From Ignavibacteria bacterium (lineage in GTDB: Bacteria; Bacteroidota; Ignavibacteria; Kapaibacteriales; Kapaibacteriaceae), in NCBI GenBank assembly GCA_947458785.1, contig CANGZU010000006.1, positions 1 to 40,310 on the forward strand: a stretch of DNA of 40,310 bases, read 5' to 3'. This document shows, one piece after another, positions 11,300 through 20,174 of the stretch. Below the pieces are notes generated by a model, which ran no database searches, was not told where the DNA came from, and saw nothing but the letters and a program-made list of their open reading frames with translations. A program made the position numbers and the translations under genes. Each line of letters begins with the position of its first letter. Position 1 is the first letter of the stretch.

Positions 11300-12283
11300 T
11301 TACGCTTGCGTAGAGGCTACCGAGCCAACGTTCTTATGCTTAACGCGCTCTGTGTACCAGATAAGGAATGCCGAAGCAACGTAGATCGACGAATATGTAC
11401 CAACTACGATGCCGACGAACATTGTGAATGCAAAACCTTCCAGAACATCGCCACCGAGGAATACCATCACAAGAAGGGCGCCGAGTACCGACACGCCTGT
11501 GATGATCGTACGGCTGAGGGTTTCGTTCAGCGAGTGGTTGACGAGTTCAGCAAGTGGCATACCACGGAACTTCTCGCGATTCTCACGAATACGGTCGAAC
11601 ACAACCACTTTGTCGTTGATCGAATAACCAAGGATCGTAAGGTATGCCGCGATCGAGTTAATGGAGATCTCGAGGTTAAGAATGCCCAGCTTGTTGAACA
11701 GCACCGAGATGATGAAGGCCATCGTGACGTCGTGCGCCAGAGCAACAATGGCAGAGACACCGTAGGCCCATTCAAAGCGGAATGCGATGTAGAGAAGGAT
11801 GATCAGTGTTGCTGCGATCAGCGAGATGGCTGCGTCCTCTGCAAGCTCCGAGGAGATCTTTGCTCCAACGTTGTTTGCACCGAGCAGTGTTACTGCATCC
11901 TTGCCGTCGTTGGCTGCAAACTTCGCGTTGAGCTCGTCGATCATATCTGCAGAGACCTTCGATGCATTGTCCTGTGTTTCGTTGATACGAATCAGGAAGT
12001 CGCCGGGAGCACCGTAACTCTTGATTTCAGGGTTACCAAACTTGCTCGAGCTTAGTGCTTGACGCACCTCTTCTGCCTGGAGGTTCTTGTTTGTGAACGA
12101 CACCTTTGTTTCCGTACCACCCGTGAAGTCGATACCAAACTCCATGAGCTTCGGCATGCCGAGTCCTGGAATCTGAGGGATCAAAATCACAATCAAGCCA
12201 ATGATGCTTGCAAGTACTGAGGCGCGGAGAAACGAGCTGCGTTTCGTTACGAAATCGATATTGGTCTTCTTAATCAAATCCAT
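11300..12283 (-). CDS. secF: Protein translocase subunit SecF
   Basis: Inner-membrane partner of SecD; the pair uses the proton gradient to help SecYEG finish protein export. One N-terminal membrane helix (SFLRASVLASIIGLIVILIP), the GIDFTGGTE segment typical of SecD/SecF periplasmic P1 domains, then five C-terminal helices with the conserved YSINDKVVVFDRIRENR motif. I start at ATG 12283 (MDLIKKTNIDFV) instead of the track's 12307, because this ATG follows the secD stop by one base and has GAGG upstream; length 327 residues. secD stop, secF start and purA start are packed with almost no spacing, indicating an operon. Confidence 0.95.
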   Translation of the reverse strand: MDLIKKTNIDFVTKRSSFLRASVLASIIGLIVILIPQIPGLGMPKLMEFGIDFTGGTETKVSFTNKNLQAEEVRQALSSSKFGNPEIKSYGAPGDFLIRINETQDNASKVSADMIDELNAKFAANDGKDAVTLLGANNVGAKISSELAEDAAISLIAATLIILLYIAFRFEWAYGVSAIVALAHDVTMAFIISVLFNKLGILNLEISINSIAAYLTILGYSINDKVVVFDRIRENREKFRGMPLAELVNHSLNETLSRTIITGVSVLGALLVMVFLGGDVLEGFAFTMFVGIVVGTYSSIYVASAFLIWYTERVKHKNVGSVASTQA

Positions 12284-12284
12284 C

Positions 12285-14354
12285 TTACACCGTCCTCTTT
12301 TGTCCAATGTTGAGTGTTGTAGCTCCGCTCATGATGAGCAGCTGGAACATTGCGCGCGTAACAACCACAGCTGTGAACAGTGTGATGACGGCACCAACGA
12401 GCAGCGTGATAGCGAAGCCCTTGATCGGACCCGAACCCCAGATCATAAGCGGAATAGCGCCGATGATGTTCGTAAGGTTAGAGTCAAGGATGGCGCTCCA
12501 AGCGCGGTTAAAGCCTTGTTCAACCGCTGTCTTAAGCGTCTTACCGGCGTACATTTCTTCGCGCATACGCTCGAAGATGAGGATGTTGGCGTCAACAGCC
12601 ATTGCAGTAGAGAGGATAAGAGCAGCGATACCAGGAAGCGTGAGCGTACCACCGAAGGCTGCCAAACCTGCAACAACCAACAACGCGTTCATGACAAGAG
12701 CAACATCGGCAATTGCACCACCTACGGCGTAGTAGGCAAGCATGAAGACGATGATGAGCGCAAATGAAATCGCTGAGCTCGAAAGACCACGGCGAATAGA
12801 ATCTTCACCGAGTGATGGACCAACAACGCGTTCTTCGATGATCTTGACAGGAGCCTTAAGTGCGCCGGCCTTCAGGACAACGGCAAGACGATTCGCATCC
12901 TCTGGAGCAAAAGCACCAGAGATCTGTGAAGAACCGTTCGAGATCTTGTTTTGTACTGTTGGAGCCGACCATACACGGTCGTCAAGAACAATAGCAACAC
13001 GCTTGCCGATGTTGGCACCCGTGATCTTTGACCACTCTTCAGAGCCTTCGTCGTTCATCGTCATGCTTACAACAGGCTTGTTCGAGTTGTCGAAGCTTGG
13101 ATACGCATCTTGGATCACATCGCCGCCTAGATCTGCTTCGCGTGAAACGCCATAGACTTCGTAGTAATCTGGCTTGACGCCCTTCTTCGTGATGTTGCCA
13201 GTGGCTGAAAGAAGAATGTCGAGGTTACCTGGAATCGAAGCACGCACGCGCGCATCGTTGAGGATCGAGGTAAACTCATCAACCTTTTCTGCTGGAATGC
13301 GGAAGCTGAAGATGCCGTTCTTTGGAAGATCCTCAGGCTTGATGTTGTTGAGCTTCAGACCAACGAGGTCAAAGCTCTGAGGCTGAGACTCTTCGTTAGC
13401 GGCAACACTACCAAAGACCATGTATGTGAATGGGAAGTCTGCCTTGATACGGCGAACCTTCTCATCGTCGCTTAGCCCCTTATATGGGTCTTGTGGACCC
13501 TTTTTGCCTGTATCTGCGGCCACCTTAGCAGTGTCTGTCTTGGCTGTATCTGCCTTGGCAGTCTTCGCTGTTGAGTCTACAGCTGTTGTATCAGCAACCG
13601 AGTCGGCAGGAGCTGCGGCGATACCAAGGCGAAGATTCTTCACAGCCTGATCGATGCCATACATGGCCTTGATCATGGAGCCATCCATCATCACGCGCTT
13701 GAACTCAAGGCGAGCTGTCTGCGAGAGAAGCTTACGCATCTGAAGCGTGTCCTGCTCGTCTGGCATTTCAATCACCAGGCGACGTGTTCCCTGCTTCTGG
13801 ATGTTGACTTCCGAAACATTGAACTTATTGATACGCTGAGAGAGAACAATCTGCGCCTGCTCAACGGCTTCGTCGGCGTCACGGCGAAGTTTGTTCTGAA
13901 CAGCTTCTTCCGTGAGCGGGTTCGCTGGGAAGTAGTTGATCAGACTCTTGCCCTTAGCACGGAAGTTCTCGAGGAACACCGTGAGAACGTCGAGGTCGGT
14001 GTTGTCGGTTGTCTGACGTGTCTTTTCGATGATGGCCTTGAAATCATCATCAATGGCTTGCGGGTCTGCCGATGACTCGATCAGCTTCAGAACATCGACT
14101 TCGAGCGTGAGGTAGGTACCACCACGCAGGTCGAGTCCGAGCTTGAGGCGTCCTGCACGAGCACTTGCCATTGCTTCGGCGTTGGCGCTGTCCCACTTTG
14201 CCAGAGCGATGCGCCCAGCAAGTGTTGTATCAGCGGCGAGTTCGCCACGCTCTGAGGTGAGCAAAGAATAGTTGATCGTCGGCCATAGCAGAATTGCGGC
14301 CGCAACGATCGGGGCTAGAATGAGCAACCATTTGCTCAAGGATTTCGAACGCAA
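12285..14354 (-). CDS. secD: Protein translocase subunit SecD
   Basis: Large subunit of the SecDF export motor in the inner membrane. The N-terminal helix (WLLILAPIVAAAILLW) is followed by the P1 signature LGLDLRGGTYLTLEV, a long periplasmic region, and a C-terminal membrane block with AVDANILIFERMREE and FNRAWSAILDSNLTNII. I chose the TTG at 14354 because GGAGG sits four bases upstream; the track start is another TTG at 14381 and remains possible. About 689 residues, longer than E. coli SecD (615). The extra length includes a low-complexity Ala/Lys/Thr/Asp segment with repeated DTAK words (about residues 245-290), described under findings. Given the number of T9SS substrates nearby, high export demand is likely, but that is inference. 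Confidence 0.94.
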   Translation of the reverse strand: MRSKSLSKWLLILAPIVAAAILLWPTINYSLLTSERGELAADTTLAGRIALAKWDSANAEAMASARAGRLKLGLDLRGGTYLTLEVDVLKLIESSADPQAIDDDFKAIIEKTRQTTDNTDLDVLTVFLENFRAKGKSLINYFPANPLTEEAVQNKLRRDADEAVEQAQIVLSQRINKFNVSEVNIQKQGTRRLVIEMPDEQDTLQMRKLLSQTARLEFKRVMMDGSMIKAMYGIDQAVKNLRLGIAAAPADSVADTTAVDSTAKTAKADTAKTDTAKVAADTGKKGPQDPYKGLSDDEKVRRIKADFPFTYMVFGSVAANEESQPQSFDLVGLKLNNIKPEDLPKNGIFSFRIPAEKVDEFTSILNDARVRASIPGNLDILLSATGNITKKGVKPDYYEVYGVSREADLGGDVIQDAYPSFDNSNKPVVSMTMNDEGSEEWSKITGANIGKRVAIVLDDRVWSAPTVQNKISNGSSQISGAFAPEDANRLAVVLKAGALKAPVKIIEERVVGPSLGEDSIRRGLSSSAISFALIIVFMLAYYAVGGAIADVALVMNALLVVAGLAAFGGTLTLPGIAALILSTAMAVDANILIFERMREEMYAGKTLKTAVEQGFNRAWSAILDSNLTNIIGAIPLMIWGSGPIKGFAITLLVGAVITLFTAVVVTRAMFQLLIMSGATTLNIGQKRTV

Positions 14355-14386
14355 GAGTCCTCCAAGACATTCTATCGGCAAAGTCG

Positions 14387-14414
14387 TTCCACCACCGCTC
14401 GTTGGGGGGTGGAA
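14387..14414. promoter_or_regulatory. Inverted repeat in the secD/trmB divergent intergenic region
   Basis: TTCCACC and GGTGGAA form perfect 7-base arms separated by 14 bases, in the roughly 100-base gap between the divergent secD and trmB starts. The arms could be an operator or a short hairpin; nothing identifies the binding protein. The G run beside the right arm makes chance symmetry somewhat more likely. Confidence 0.3.
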
Positions 14415-14436
14415 GAACGGCGAATATACGTAATGC

Positions 14437-14444
14437 TAACTTTG
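14437..14444 (+). promoter_or_regulatory. Putative Bacteroidetes-type -7 element before trmB
   Basis: TAACTTTG fits the TAnnTTTG consensus of Bacteroidetes promoters exactly. It ends only 8 bases before the trmB ATG (14453), so a transcript starting the usual few bases downstream would have almost no leader. No convincing -33 TTTG was found at the right distance. Confidence 0.4.
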
Positions 14445-14452
14445 TAGACTCT

Positions 14453-15151
14453 ATGGATAGAAGAACTGCCGAAACTCCGGAAATCGACTGGTCGAAATAC
14501 CCGATCCCACGGGTGCGACACCACGTAAATTCTCAGGCCTATTTACCGGCCCACCAGCATCGCTTTGTTCACCATCAGTATCCGCCCCTTCGAGAGCAGC
14601 CGGAATGGGGCTCCTGGTTTGCAAATGGCCTGCCTGGACGTGTGTTGGATCTTGGTTGCGGACGGGGCGCATTTTTGATTCGACATGCGCTAACCCATCC
14701 TGAAATCAACGTCTTAGGCATCGAGGTGCGGGAGTCGTTGGCCGAGTACATCAACGGCGTAATTGCCGGCGAGAAGATCCCCAATGCGCATGCAGAGTGG
14801 TACACGCTGGCCAACGGTCTCGGCTGGCTTGAACCAGCATCGATAGACTATGCGGTCTACCTCTTTCCTGATCCATGGCCCAAAAAACGGCATCACAAGC
14901 GTCGGGCCTTCGGACATCAGTTTCTGGAGATGGTGCACCGGCTGCTAGTGCCGGGAGGCAAACTCTACCTTGCAACAGACCGGGAAGATGTAGATGCCTA
15001 TCAGCGCGAGATATTGTCAGAATCTCCATTGTTTGCTGTCGGCCCCCTGCTCAACGACTCCACGTGGCCGTTTGGATTTACGACCGACCAACAAATGTTC
15101 TGCGATGCTAAGGGAATCCCATACGTTCGATATGCCGCGGAGAAGCTCTAA
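14453..15151 (+). CDS. trmB: tRNA (guanine-N7-)-methyltransferase
   Basis: Methylates G46 in the variable loop of tRNA using S-adenosylmethionine. The SAM-binding motif VLDLGCGRGAFL and the family-specific LFPDPWPKKRHHKRR segment are both present, followed by GGKLYLATDRE. The ORF track begins at a TTG at 14402, but the ATG at 14453 (MDRRTAETPEIDW) is the better start because a TAnnTTTG promoter element lies between the two; the product is then 232 residues, normal for the family. It is the first gene of an eight-gene plus-strand run, and its stop codon directly abuts the GTG start of aat. Confidence 0.93.
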   Translation: MDRRTAETPEIDWSKYPIPRVRHHVNSQAYLPAHQHRFVHHQYPPLREQPEWGSWFANGLPGRVLDLGCGRGAFLIRHALTHPEINVLGIEVRESLAEYINGVIAGEKIPNAHAEWYTLANGLGWLEPASIDYAVYLFPDPWPKKRHHKRRAFGHQFLEMVHRLLVPGGKLYLATDREDVDAYQREILSESPLFAVGPLLNDSTWPFGFTTDQQMFCDAKGIPYVRYAAEKL

Positions 15152-15721
15152 GTGCTTTTGCCAGAAGTAGTTGTCATGGGCTATCGCCAAGGGTTCTTTC
15201 CCATGGGAGACCCCGACACCGGCCAAGTGTACTGGCACCGCCCCGATCCTCGAGCCATCATTCCGCTCGACGCTGTACGAATTTCGCGTTCATTACGTCA
15301 GACACTACGGAAAAACCTCTACGAAACCACAATTAATGCGAGTTTTGATACGGTGATTCTTCGGTGTTCTGAGCGGCCCGACACATGGATCACCGACGAC
15401 ATCATCAGCACCTACTCGGAGCTTCACTCCATGGGATATGCTCATAGCATCGAGACATGGCACAATGGCAAAATCGTAGGGGGCTTGTATGGTGTGGCGA
15501 TCAACGGAGCGTTCTTCGGAGAGTCAATGTTCTCACACAGTTCAGACGCGTCAAAGACGGCATTCGTTCGGTTAATACACCATCTGCACAAACGGGGCTT
15601 TACGCTTCTGGACACACAGTACATCAATCAGTTTACCGCTACGCTTGGCGCGATCGAGATTCCTGACACACTCTATCAACAACACCTGCACATTGCGCTC
15701 GAATCCACCACATCGTTCTAA
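15152..15721 (+). CDS. aat: Leucyl/phenylalanyl-tRNA--protein transferase
   Basis: Transfers Leu or Phe from aminoacyl-tRNA to proteins with N-terminal Arg or Lys, marking them for ClpS/ClpAP degradation (bacterial N-end rule). Clear family blocks are GYRQGFFPMGDP, VYWHRPDPRAIIPL, TWITDDIISTYSELHSMGYAHSIE, GGLYGVAINGAFFGESMFS and ASKTAF. The GTG at 15152 immediately follows the trmB TAA and has GGAGA at a suitable distance. At 189 residues it is shorter than the 234-residue E. coli protein: it lacks about 30 N-terminal residues and the C-terminal tail, while the catalytic core is complete. The downstream lipoprotein reading frame overlaps its 3' end. Confidence 0.93.
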   Translation: MLLPEVVVMGYRQGFFPMGDPDTGQVYWHRPDPRAIIPLDAVRISRSLRQTLRKNLYETTINASFDTVILRCSERPDTWITDDIISTYSELHSMGYAHSIETWHNGKIVGGLYGVAINGAFFGESMFSHSSDASKTAFVRLIHHLHKRGFTLLDTQYINQFTATLGAIEIPDTLYQQHLHIALESTTSF

Positions 15722-17354
15722 TGTTCTTGGCATACTCGTTGTTGCGTCGCTGACGCTACTACAGGGATGCATAGCAGGCTATTACAAACGTCATGCCGAG
15801 CCTGCGCCGCCTCCCCCCCCGCCACCGACTTGCTCTGCGGTACTGATCACGGACCCTTCATCTGTCCGGGGTTTTGACACGTCAAAGCCATCTTCACCAA
15901 ACGTTCTGTACTATGTATTCCAGCGTGTGCAGGGGGCTTCGACACCACTCGAAGAATTCGGATTGTTAGCTGTCGATGAGAACGATGAGCACTGCATGCT
16001 CATTCGCGGCACAGACATGAGGCGCGCGCAGTATGCTACCGCCACAAAGACAGGTCCTTCCTCCGTGAACTCCGCCCCATGGGATGGCCATGCTGCTCAG
16101 GCACTGGTATCGACAGTGATCGAACAAGGAGGAATACTGGATGGTGCGATAGCATCCTGCAGTATTGCTGCAGACAAGATTATGATCGACTCGACGATGC
16201 TGTCAATCAACGATCCTAATGCCTGGGACGGACATCCAACGCTGTCACCATCGAAGCGCTGGATTGTCTTTACTTCTAACCGCACAGGGTCGAACAACAG
16301 CACAGACCTCTGGTATTGCCGTCGCTATACCGACGGTAGTTTGGGTCCTGCTCGCCCCCTATACGGCGCGAACACCTATTGCGACGAAATCGCACCGTCG
16401 TTCTCGCCGAAGGGTCCGCTGACGCTGTTGTTCAGTTCCAGCGGACACACAACCTTTGGTGGATATGATGCATTTACGGTCAACATTACTGAAGATGCCG
16501 ACACACTTGTAGCCGCCAATGTTGCTAATCTCGGAGAACCGATCAATTCGGTCTACGACGAAATCTTTCCAACCATCTCACCAAACGGAACAGACATATA
16601 CATAGCTTCCAATCGGAGAGATGGGCGTAGCGTTGATCGAAGAGACTTTGATGTGTTTGCTGCGTTTCTACAGATGTCAGGCAACCAACCATTGACACGG
16701 CTCACAGGCCGTGTTGTAAACTCACAAACACAGGAACCTGTTGTAAATGCAGAGGTGGTTGCACGAGAGGCCGTATCCCGCCAGATATACTCCACGGTCC
16801 GTACCGATACATCAGGAGCATATACACTGAGCGTGCCGGTAAGCACGCCTGTCCAGGTTACAGCGCAATCCGATACGTTGTTCTATGATTCCTACACGGT
16901 TGTTGTTCCGGCCACTTCGGCAAATGATGTTGTTGTGCGAACAGAGCCCATAGCGCTCTCGAGATCGTTCGTTCTGCGTATCAACTTCCCTACGTCAGAG
17001 TTCAGCAATCCGTATGGGAAGACCTTGGATTCAAACGGAGTTGATACAGACCGCCCATGGCAGACAGAACTCGACGAACTTGCCGAAAGCGTTGCGTCTG
17101 CCACAACGAAGGTGACGAAGATTACCCTGGTGGGCCACACAGACGACGTGGACACCGACGAGTCAAACCAGATCCTTGGAAAGCAACGGGTTGACTTTGT
17201 AATTGATAAACTTGTTGAGCGTGGGGTTCCACGCAACATTCTTGAAGGCAGAAGCGAAGGTGAGCAACAACTCTTGGAGCGTCGCAAAGGAGAGCCCCTT
17301 GACACATGGCGCAAGCGCTGCCGTCGCGTCGAACTGATGAAGGTCAACTCATGA
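15693..17354 (+). CDS. PorE-like OmpA-family lipoprotein (beta-propeller + regulatory domain + OmpA)
   Basis: Predicted outer-membrane lipoprotein that grips peptidoglycan. The N-terminus has a lipoprotein signal ending LLQGC, then a run of prolines. Residues about 180-330 carry PD40/WD40-like strands (HPTLSPSKRWIVFTSNR, APSFSPKGPLTLLFSSS, FPTISPNGTDIYIASNRRDG). A carboxypeptidase-regulatory-like domain follows (LTGRVVNSQTQEPVVNAEVV), and the last 90 residues are OmpA-like (ITLVGHTDDVDTDESNQILGKQR...RCRRVEL). This domain order matches PorE of the T9SS, which also has a TPR region absent here. With T9SS substrates in the window, a T9SS anchoring role is a fair inference, but the combination also occurs in other OmpA proteins. 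I start at TTG 15693, overlapping aat by 29 bases; the track's TTG 15645 gives an implausibly long lead. Confidence 0.82.
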   Translation: MRSNPPHRSNVLGILVVASLTLLQGCIAGYYKRHAEPAPPPPPPPTCSAVLITDPSSVRGFDTSKPSSPNVLYYVFQRVQGASTPLEEFGLLAVDENDEHCMLIRGTDMRRAQYATATKTGPSSVNSAPWDGHAAQALVSTVIEQGGILDGAIASCSIAADKIMIDSTMLSINDPNAWDGHPTLSPSKRWIVFTSNRTGSNNSTDLWYCRRYTDGSLGPARPLYGANTYCDEIAPSFSPKGPLTLLFSSSGHTTFGGYDAFTVNITEDADTLVAANVANLGEPINSVYDEIFPTISPNGTDIYIASNRRDGRSVDRRDFDVFAAFLQMSGNQPLTRLTGRVVNSQTQEPVVNAEVVAREAVSRQIYSTVRTDTSGAYTLSVPVSTPVQVTAQSDTLFYDSYTVVVPATSANDVVVRTEPIALSRSFVLRINFPTSEFSNPYGKTLDSNGVDTDRPWQTELDELAESVASATTKVTKITLVGHTDDVDTDESNQILGKQRVDFVIDKLVERGVPRNILEGRSEGEQQLLERRKGEPLDTWRKRCRRVELMKVNS

Positions 17355-19522
17355 AACTCCTTGACGTCTTCACACCTAACAGGGTTGCGACATGGTCTAT
17401 CGGCGCGTTCGTTGGACTCACACTACTCATCATTGGCCTTGTGGTGTACTCGCTCAGCAGCGGACTTCCAACACTTGAGCAACTTGAAAACCCGCCTCAG
17501 GAACTTGCCACACGCGTTTATAGCGCAGACGGCACCATGCTTGAACTCTACGCAACAACTCGTAGGACAAATCTTGCATTTGACTCTATTCCTCGGGGCT
17601 TCATCAGTGCCTTGGTAGCAACGGAAGACCGCGCCTTCTATGACCATTGGGGAGTGCACATGATGCGCATCGCCAAGGCCGCCGTTAAAAATGTCTTTGC
17701 GCTCCGAGCAAAGGAAGGGGCTTCCACGATTACACAGCAGCTTGCTCGTAATCTTTACTTCTCGCAGGAGCAGACAATATGGCGCAAGATTCGTGAGGCA
17801 TGGACGGCCCTGCAAATCGAACGTGCCTATACAAAGAATGAGATCCTGGAAATGTACACCAATACGGTGTACTACGGACGAGGTGCATACGGACTTCGCG
17901 TTGCAGCGCTGACGTACTTTAACAAAGAGCCGATGAAACTAAGCACTGCCGAGTGCGCATACCTTGTTGGCCTGTTTAAAGCTCCTGAGCGCTACGGCTC
18001 CGACGACTCCCTAGGCGTTGTTCGCCGCAATCTCATTCTTGGAATGATGCGGGATGGGGAGTTTCTCACCGAAGACGAATTCGCTATGGCTGTAGCAGAA
18101 CCGCTACGCAAAGCGCCACCAAGCAGAACATATCGAGGAATTGCCCCTCATTTTGTTGAGATGGTCAGACAGACGCTCACGAACGACCCTGCGTGGAAAG
18201 AACGCCTGTCCGGACATGATTTGTATCGTGACGGCCTTGTGATCTATACAACGCTTGATGCGCGCGTGCAGCGGTACGCAAATGAAGCGCTCGACGAACA
18301 CCTTCGAGAGTATCAGCGCACGTTCGATAATGCCTTCTCATGGAAGTCGCGACAGGATCTGCTGGAAGAATTGCTCGGCCGCGCAATCAAACGACACCCA
18401 GATTATCTGACGACGCCAGAGCGAGACCGCGAGTCAATCAAGCGAAGACTTATGGCCAACCGCACGTTCGTCGACAGTGTCAAACGCATGGCAACTATCA
18501 TTCAGTCTGGACTCGTAGTAACTGAACCAGCAACCGGCAACATCGTTGCGATGGTTGGTTCCTCACCGCTAAATATGCAGCTACAGCAGGCAGCCAGATA
18601 CTCGCTGAACCACGCTACGCAGATCAAACGTCAGCCGGGCTCATCATTCAAACCGTTTGTCTACGCCAGTGCTTTTGAATCATCTGAGTCCGTTACGCCT
18701 GAGACCACTGTAGAAAGTGGTCCGTTTAGCTATGCACTTGACGACGGTACCGTCTGGGCACCGCAAGGCTCACGTGAAGGCGGCGGCTCCATTCCGCTGC
18801 GCACCGCACTGAAGTTCTCGCTGAACTCCGTAGCAGCTCGACTTGTCACAGAAACCGGGTACACGAACCCACAGCAGGTTGTTGAACTATGTCGCAAACT
18901 CGGTATCTCTTCGCCCTTGTCAGCAGTGCCGTCAATTGCACTTGGAACCGGCGAAGTATCGCCCCTTGAGATCACCTCGGCATATGCTGCATTCGCGAAC
19001 CAGGGTGTCCACACCACGTCCGGTTTTATTACGCGTATCGAAGACCGCATGGGCAACGTGCTCTACGAGGCCAAGCCGTATGAGCGCATCGCAAACGAGG
19101 CCTGCTCTCAGCGCACAGCCGAGTATATGATCTCCATCATGCGTGGAGTGGTCGATGGTGGAACGGCCTCAAGCATCCGCAAGTTCTATCGCTACGACGC
19201 AGCAGGCAAGACAGGCACCACAAATGACTTTGCCGACGCATGGTTTGTTGGTATCACACCACAGCTCGCGTGCGGCGTCTGGGTTGGATTCGACGATATG
19301 AGGATCCGTTTCACTGGTGACTATGGACAAGGCGGCCGTGCGGCTGCACCTATCTGGGGTAGACTGATGCAAAAGGTCTATAACGATCCAACGGTTCGCT
19401 GGCGCAAACGGACGTTCACTGTACTGCGCGACTCAACAGAGGTAGCAACATCCACTGACATCAGCAACCCTGTCCAAGAAGTAGCCCCGTTCCGTCAACC
19501 AGACACCACAAAGCAACGATGA
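17351..19522 (+). CDS. Class A penicillin-binding protein (transglycosylase/transpeptidase, PBP1A type)
   Basis: Bifunctional peptidoglycan synthase anchored in the inner membrane by one N-terminal helix (WSIGAFVGLTLLIIGLVVYSL). The glycosyltransferase 51 domain shows ATEDRAFYDHWGVH with the catalytic Glu, and GASTITQQLARNLYF. The transpeptidase domain has all three motifs: SSFK (PGSSFKPF), SLN (SLNSVAARL) and KTG (AAGKTGTTNDF). The product is 723 residues. The track start at 17306 lies in the preceding gene; I use ATG 17351, which overlaps the lipoprotein stop as ATGA and has AAGG upstream, indicating translational coupling. It overlaps the next gene by the same ATGA arrangement. Confidence 0.95.
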   Translation: MKLLDVFTPNRVATWSIGAFVGLTLLIIGLVVYSLSSGLPTLEQLENPPQELATRVYSADGTMLELYATTRRTNLAFDSIPRGFISALVATEDRAFYDHWGVHMMRIAKAAVKNVFALRAKEGASTITQQLARNLYFSQEQTIWRKIREAWTALQIERAYTKNEILEMYTNTVYYGRGAYGLRVAALTYFNKEPMKLSTAECAYLVGLFKAPERYGSDDSLGVVRRNLILGMMRDGEFLTEDEFAMAVAEPLRKAPPSRTYRGIAPHFVEMVRQTLTNDPAWKERLSGHDLYRDGLVIYTTLDARVQRYANEALDEHLREYQRTFDNAFSWKSRQDLLEELLGRAIKRHPDYLTTPERDRESIKRRLMANRTFVDSVKRMATIIQSGLVVTEPATGNIVAMVGSSPLNMQLQQAARYSLNHATQIKRQPGSSFKPFVYASAFESSESVTPETTVESGPFSYALDDGTVWAPQGSREGGGSIPLRTALKFSLNSVAARLVTETGYTNPQQVVELCRKLGISSPLSAVPSIALGTGEVSPLEITSAYAAFANQGVHTTSGFITRIEDRMGNVLYEAKPYERIANEACSQRTAEYMISIMRGVVDGGTASSIRKFYRYDAAGKTGTTNDFADAWFVGITPQLACGVWVGFDDMRIRFTGDYGQGGRAAAPIWGRLMQKVYNDPTVRWRKRTFTVLRDSTEVATSTDISNPVQEVAPFRQPDTTKQR

Positions 19523-20172
19523 ATCCTACCTGGCAATTTTCCGACGGCACAACGCTACCAGTTGGCACGATGTACTGCATTGGCCGCAATTATGCAGCGC
19601 ATGCTCGCGAGATGGGTGCCGAAGTCGTTCCCGATCCAATCGTGTTTATCAAGCCCCCGGCAGCCTATCGGGCCAACAACAGTCAGATTCAGTTGCCGTC
19701 CTTTTCCTCTGATGTTCATCACGAGGTAGAACTTGTCATCGTTATCGGCGGCAGCACAGAACGCTGCGACCCAAGTGATGCATGGAACTACATCGCTGGT
19801 CTTACCGTGGGCATAGATTTTACTGCTCGTGATATTCAGACAGCGGCAAAGAAGAATGGTCACCCGTGGGCAGTGGCAAAGTCATGGGCCGGCTCTGCGC
19901 CATGCGGCCCTGTAATACCTGCCCGTGAATGTGGCAGGGGGCCTTGGAATCTCTCGCTGAGTGTCGACGGTGCAATGCGTCAGCAGGGCTCGACTGCAGA
20001 CATGGAACGCAGCGTCGAAGAACTTGTATCCTACCTTGCATCGGTCTTTACGCTGCAACCCGGAGACTGCATCTTCACTGGTACACCAGAAGGAGTAGGC
20101 CCCGTGATGTCAGGTCAGCGCGTTGTTGCGCACCTCGTCTCTCTCGTTACGCTCACCATCGACATTGCATAA
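19519..20172 (+). CDS. Fumarylacetoacetate hydrolase (FAH) family protein
   Basis: Metal-dependent C-C bond hydrolase or decarboxylase acting on acylpyruvate-like or 2-oxo acids. Family marks are CIGRNYAAHAREMG, the metal ligands in HHEVELVIVIGG, GIDFTARDIQ with the third acidic ligand, and FTGTPEGVGPV near the C-terminus. At 217 residues it is the short, single-domain form, like YcgM and FAHD1, which are acylpyruvases or oxaloacetate decarboxylases. The exact substrate cannot be read from the sequence. Its ATG overlaps the PBP1A stop (ATGA). Its nearness to kmo, three genes on, may hint at aromatic amino acid metabolism, but the operon is mixed, so I give that little weight. Confidence 0.9.
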   Translation: MNPTWQFSDGTTLPVGTMYCIGRNYAAHAREMGAEVVPDPIVFIKPPAAYRANNSQIQLPSFSSDVHHEVELVIVIGGSTERCDPSDAWNYIAGLTVGIDFTARDIQTAAKKNGHPWAVAKSWAGSAPCGPVIPARECGRGPWNLSLSVDGAMRQQGSTADMERSVEELVSYLASVFTLQPGDCIFTGTPEGVGPVMSGQRVVAHLVSLVTLTIDIA

Positions 20173-20174
20173 GT

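Noticed and set aside
14402-14452. TTG-initiated extension of trmB
   Set aside because: It would place the promoter element inside the coding region and adds residues not typical of the family.
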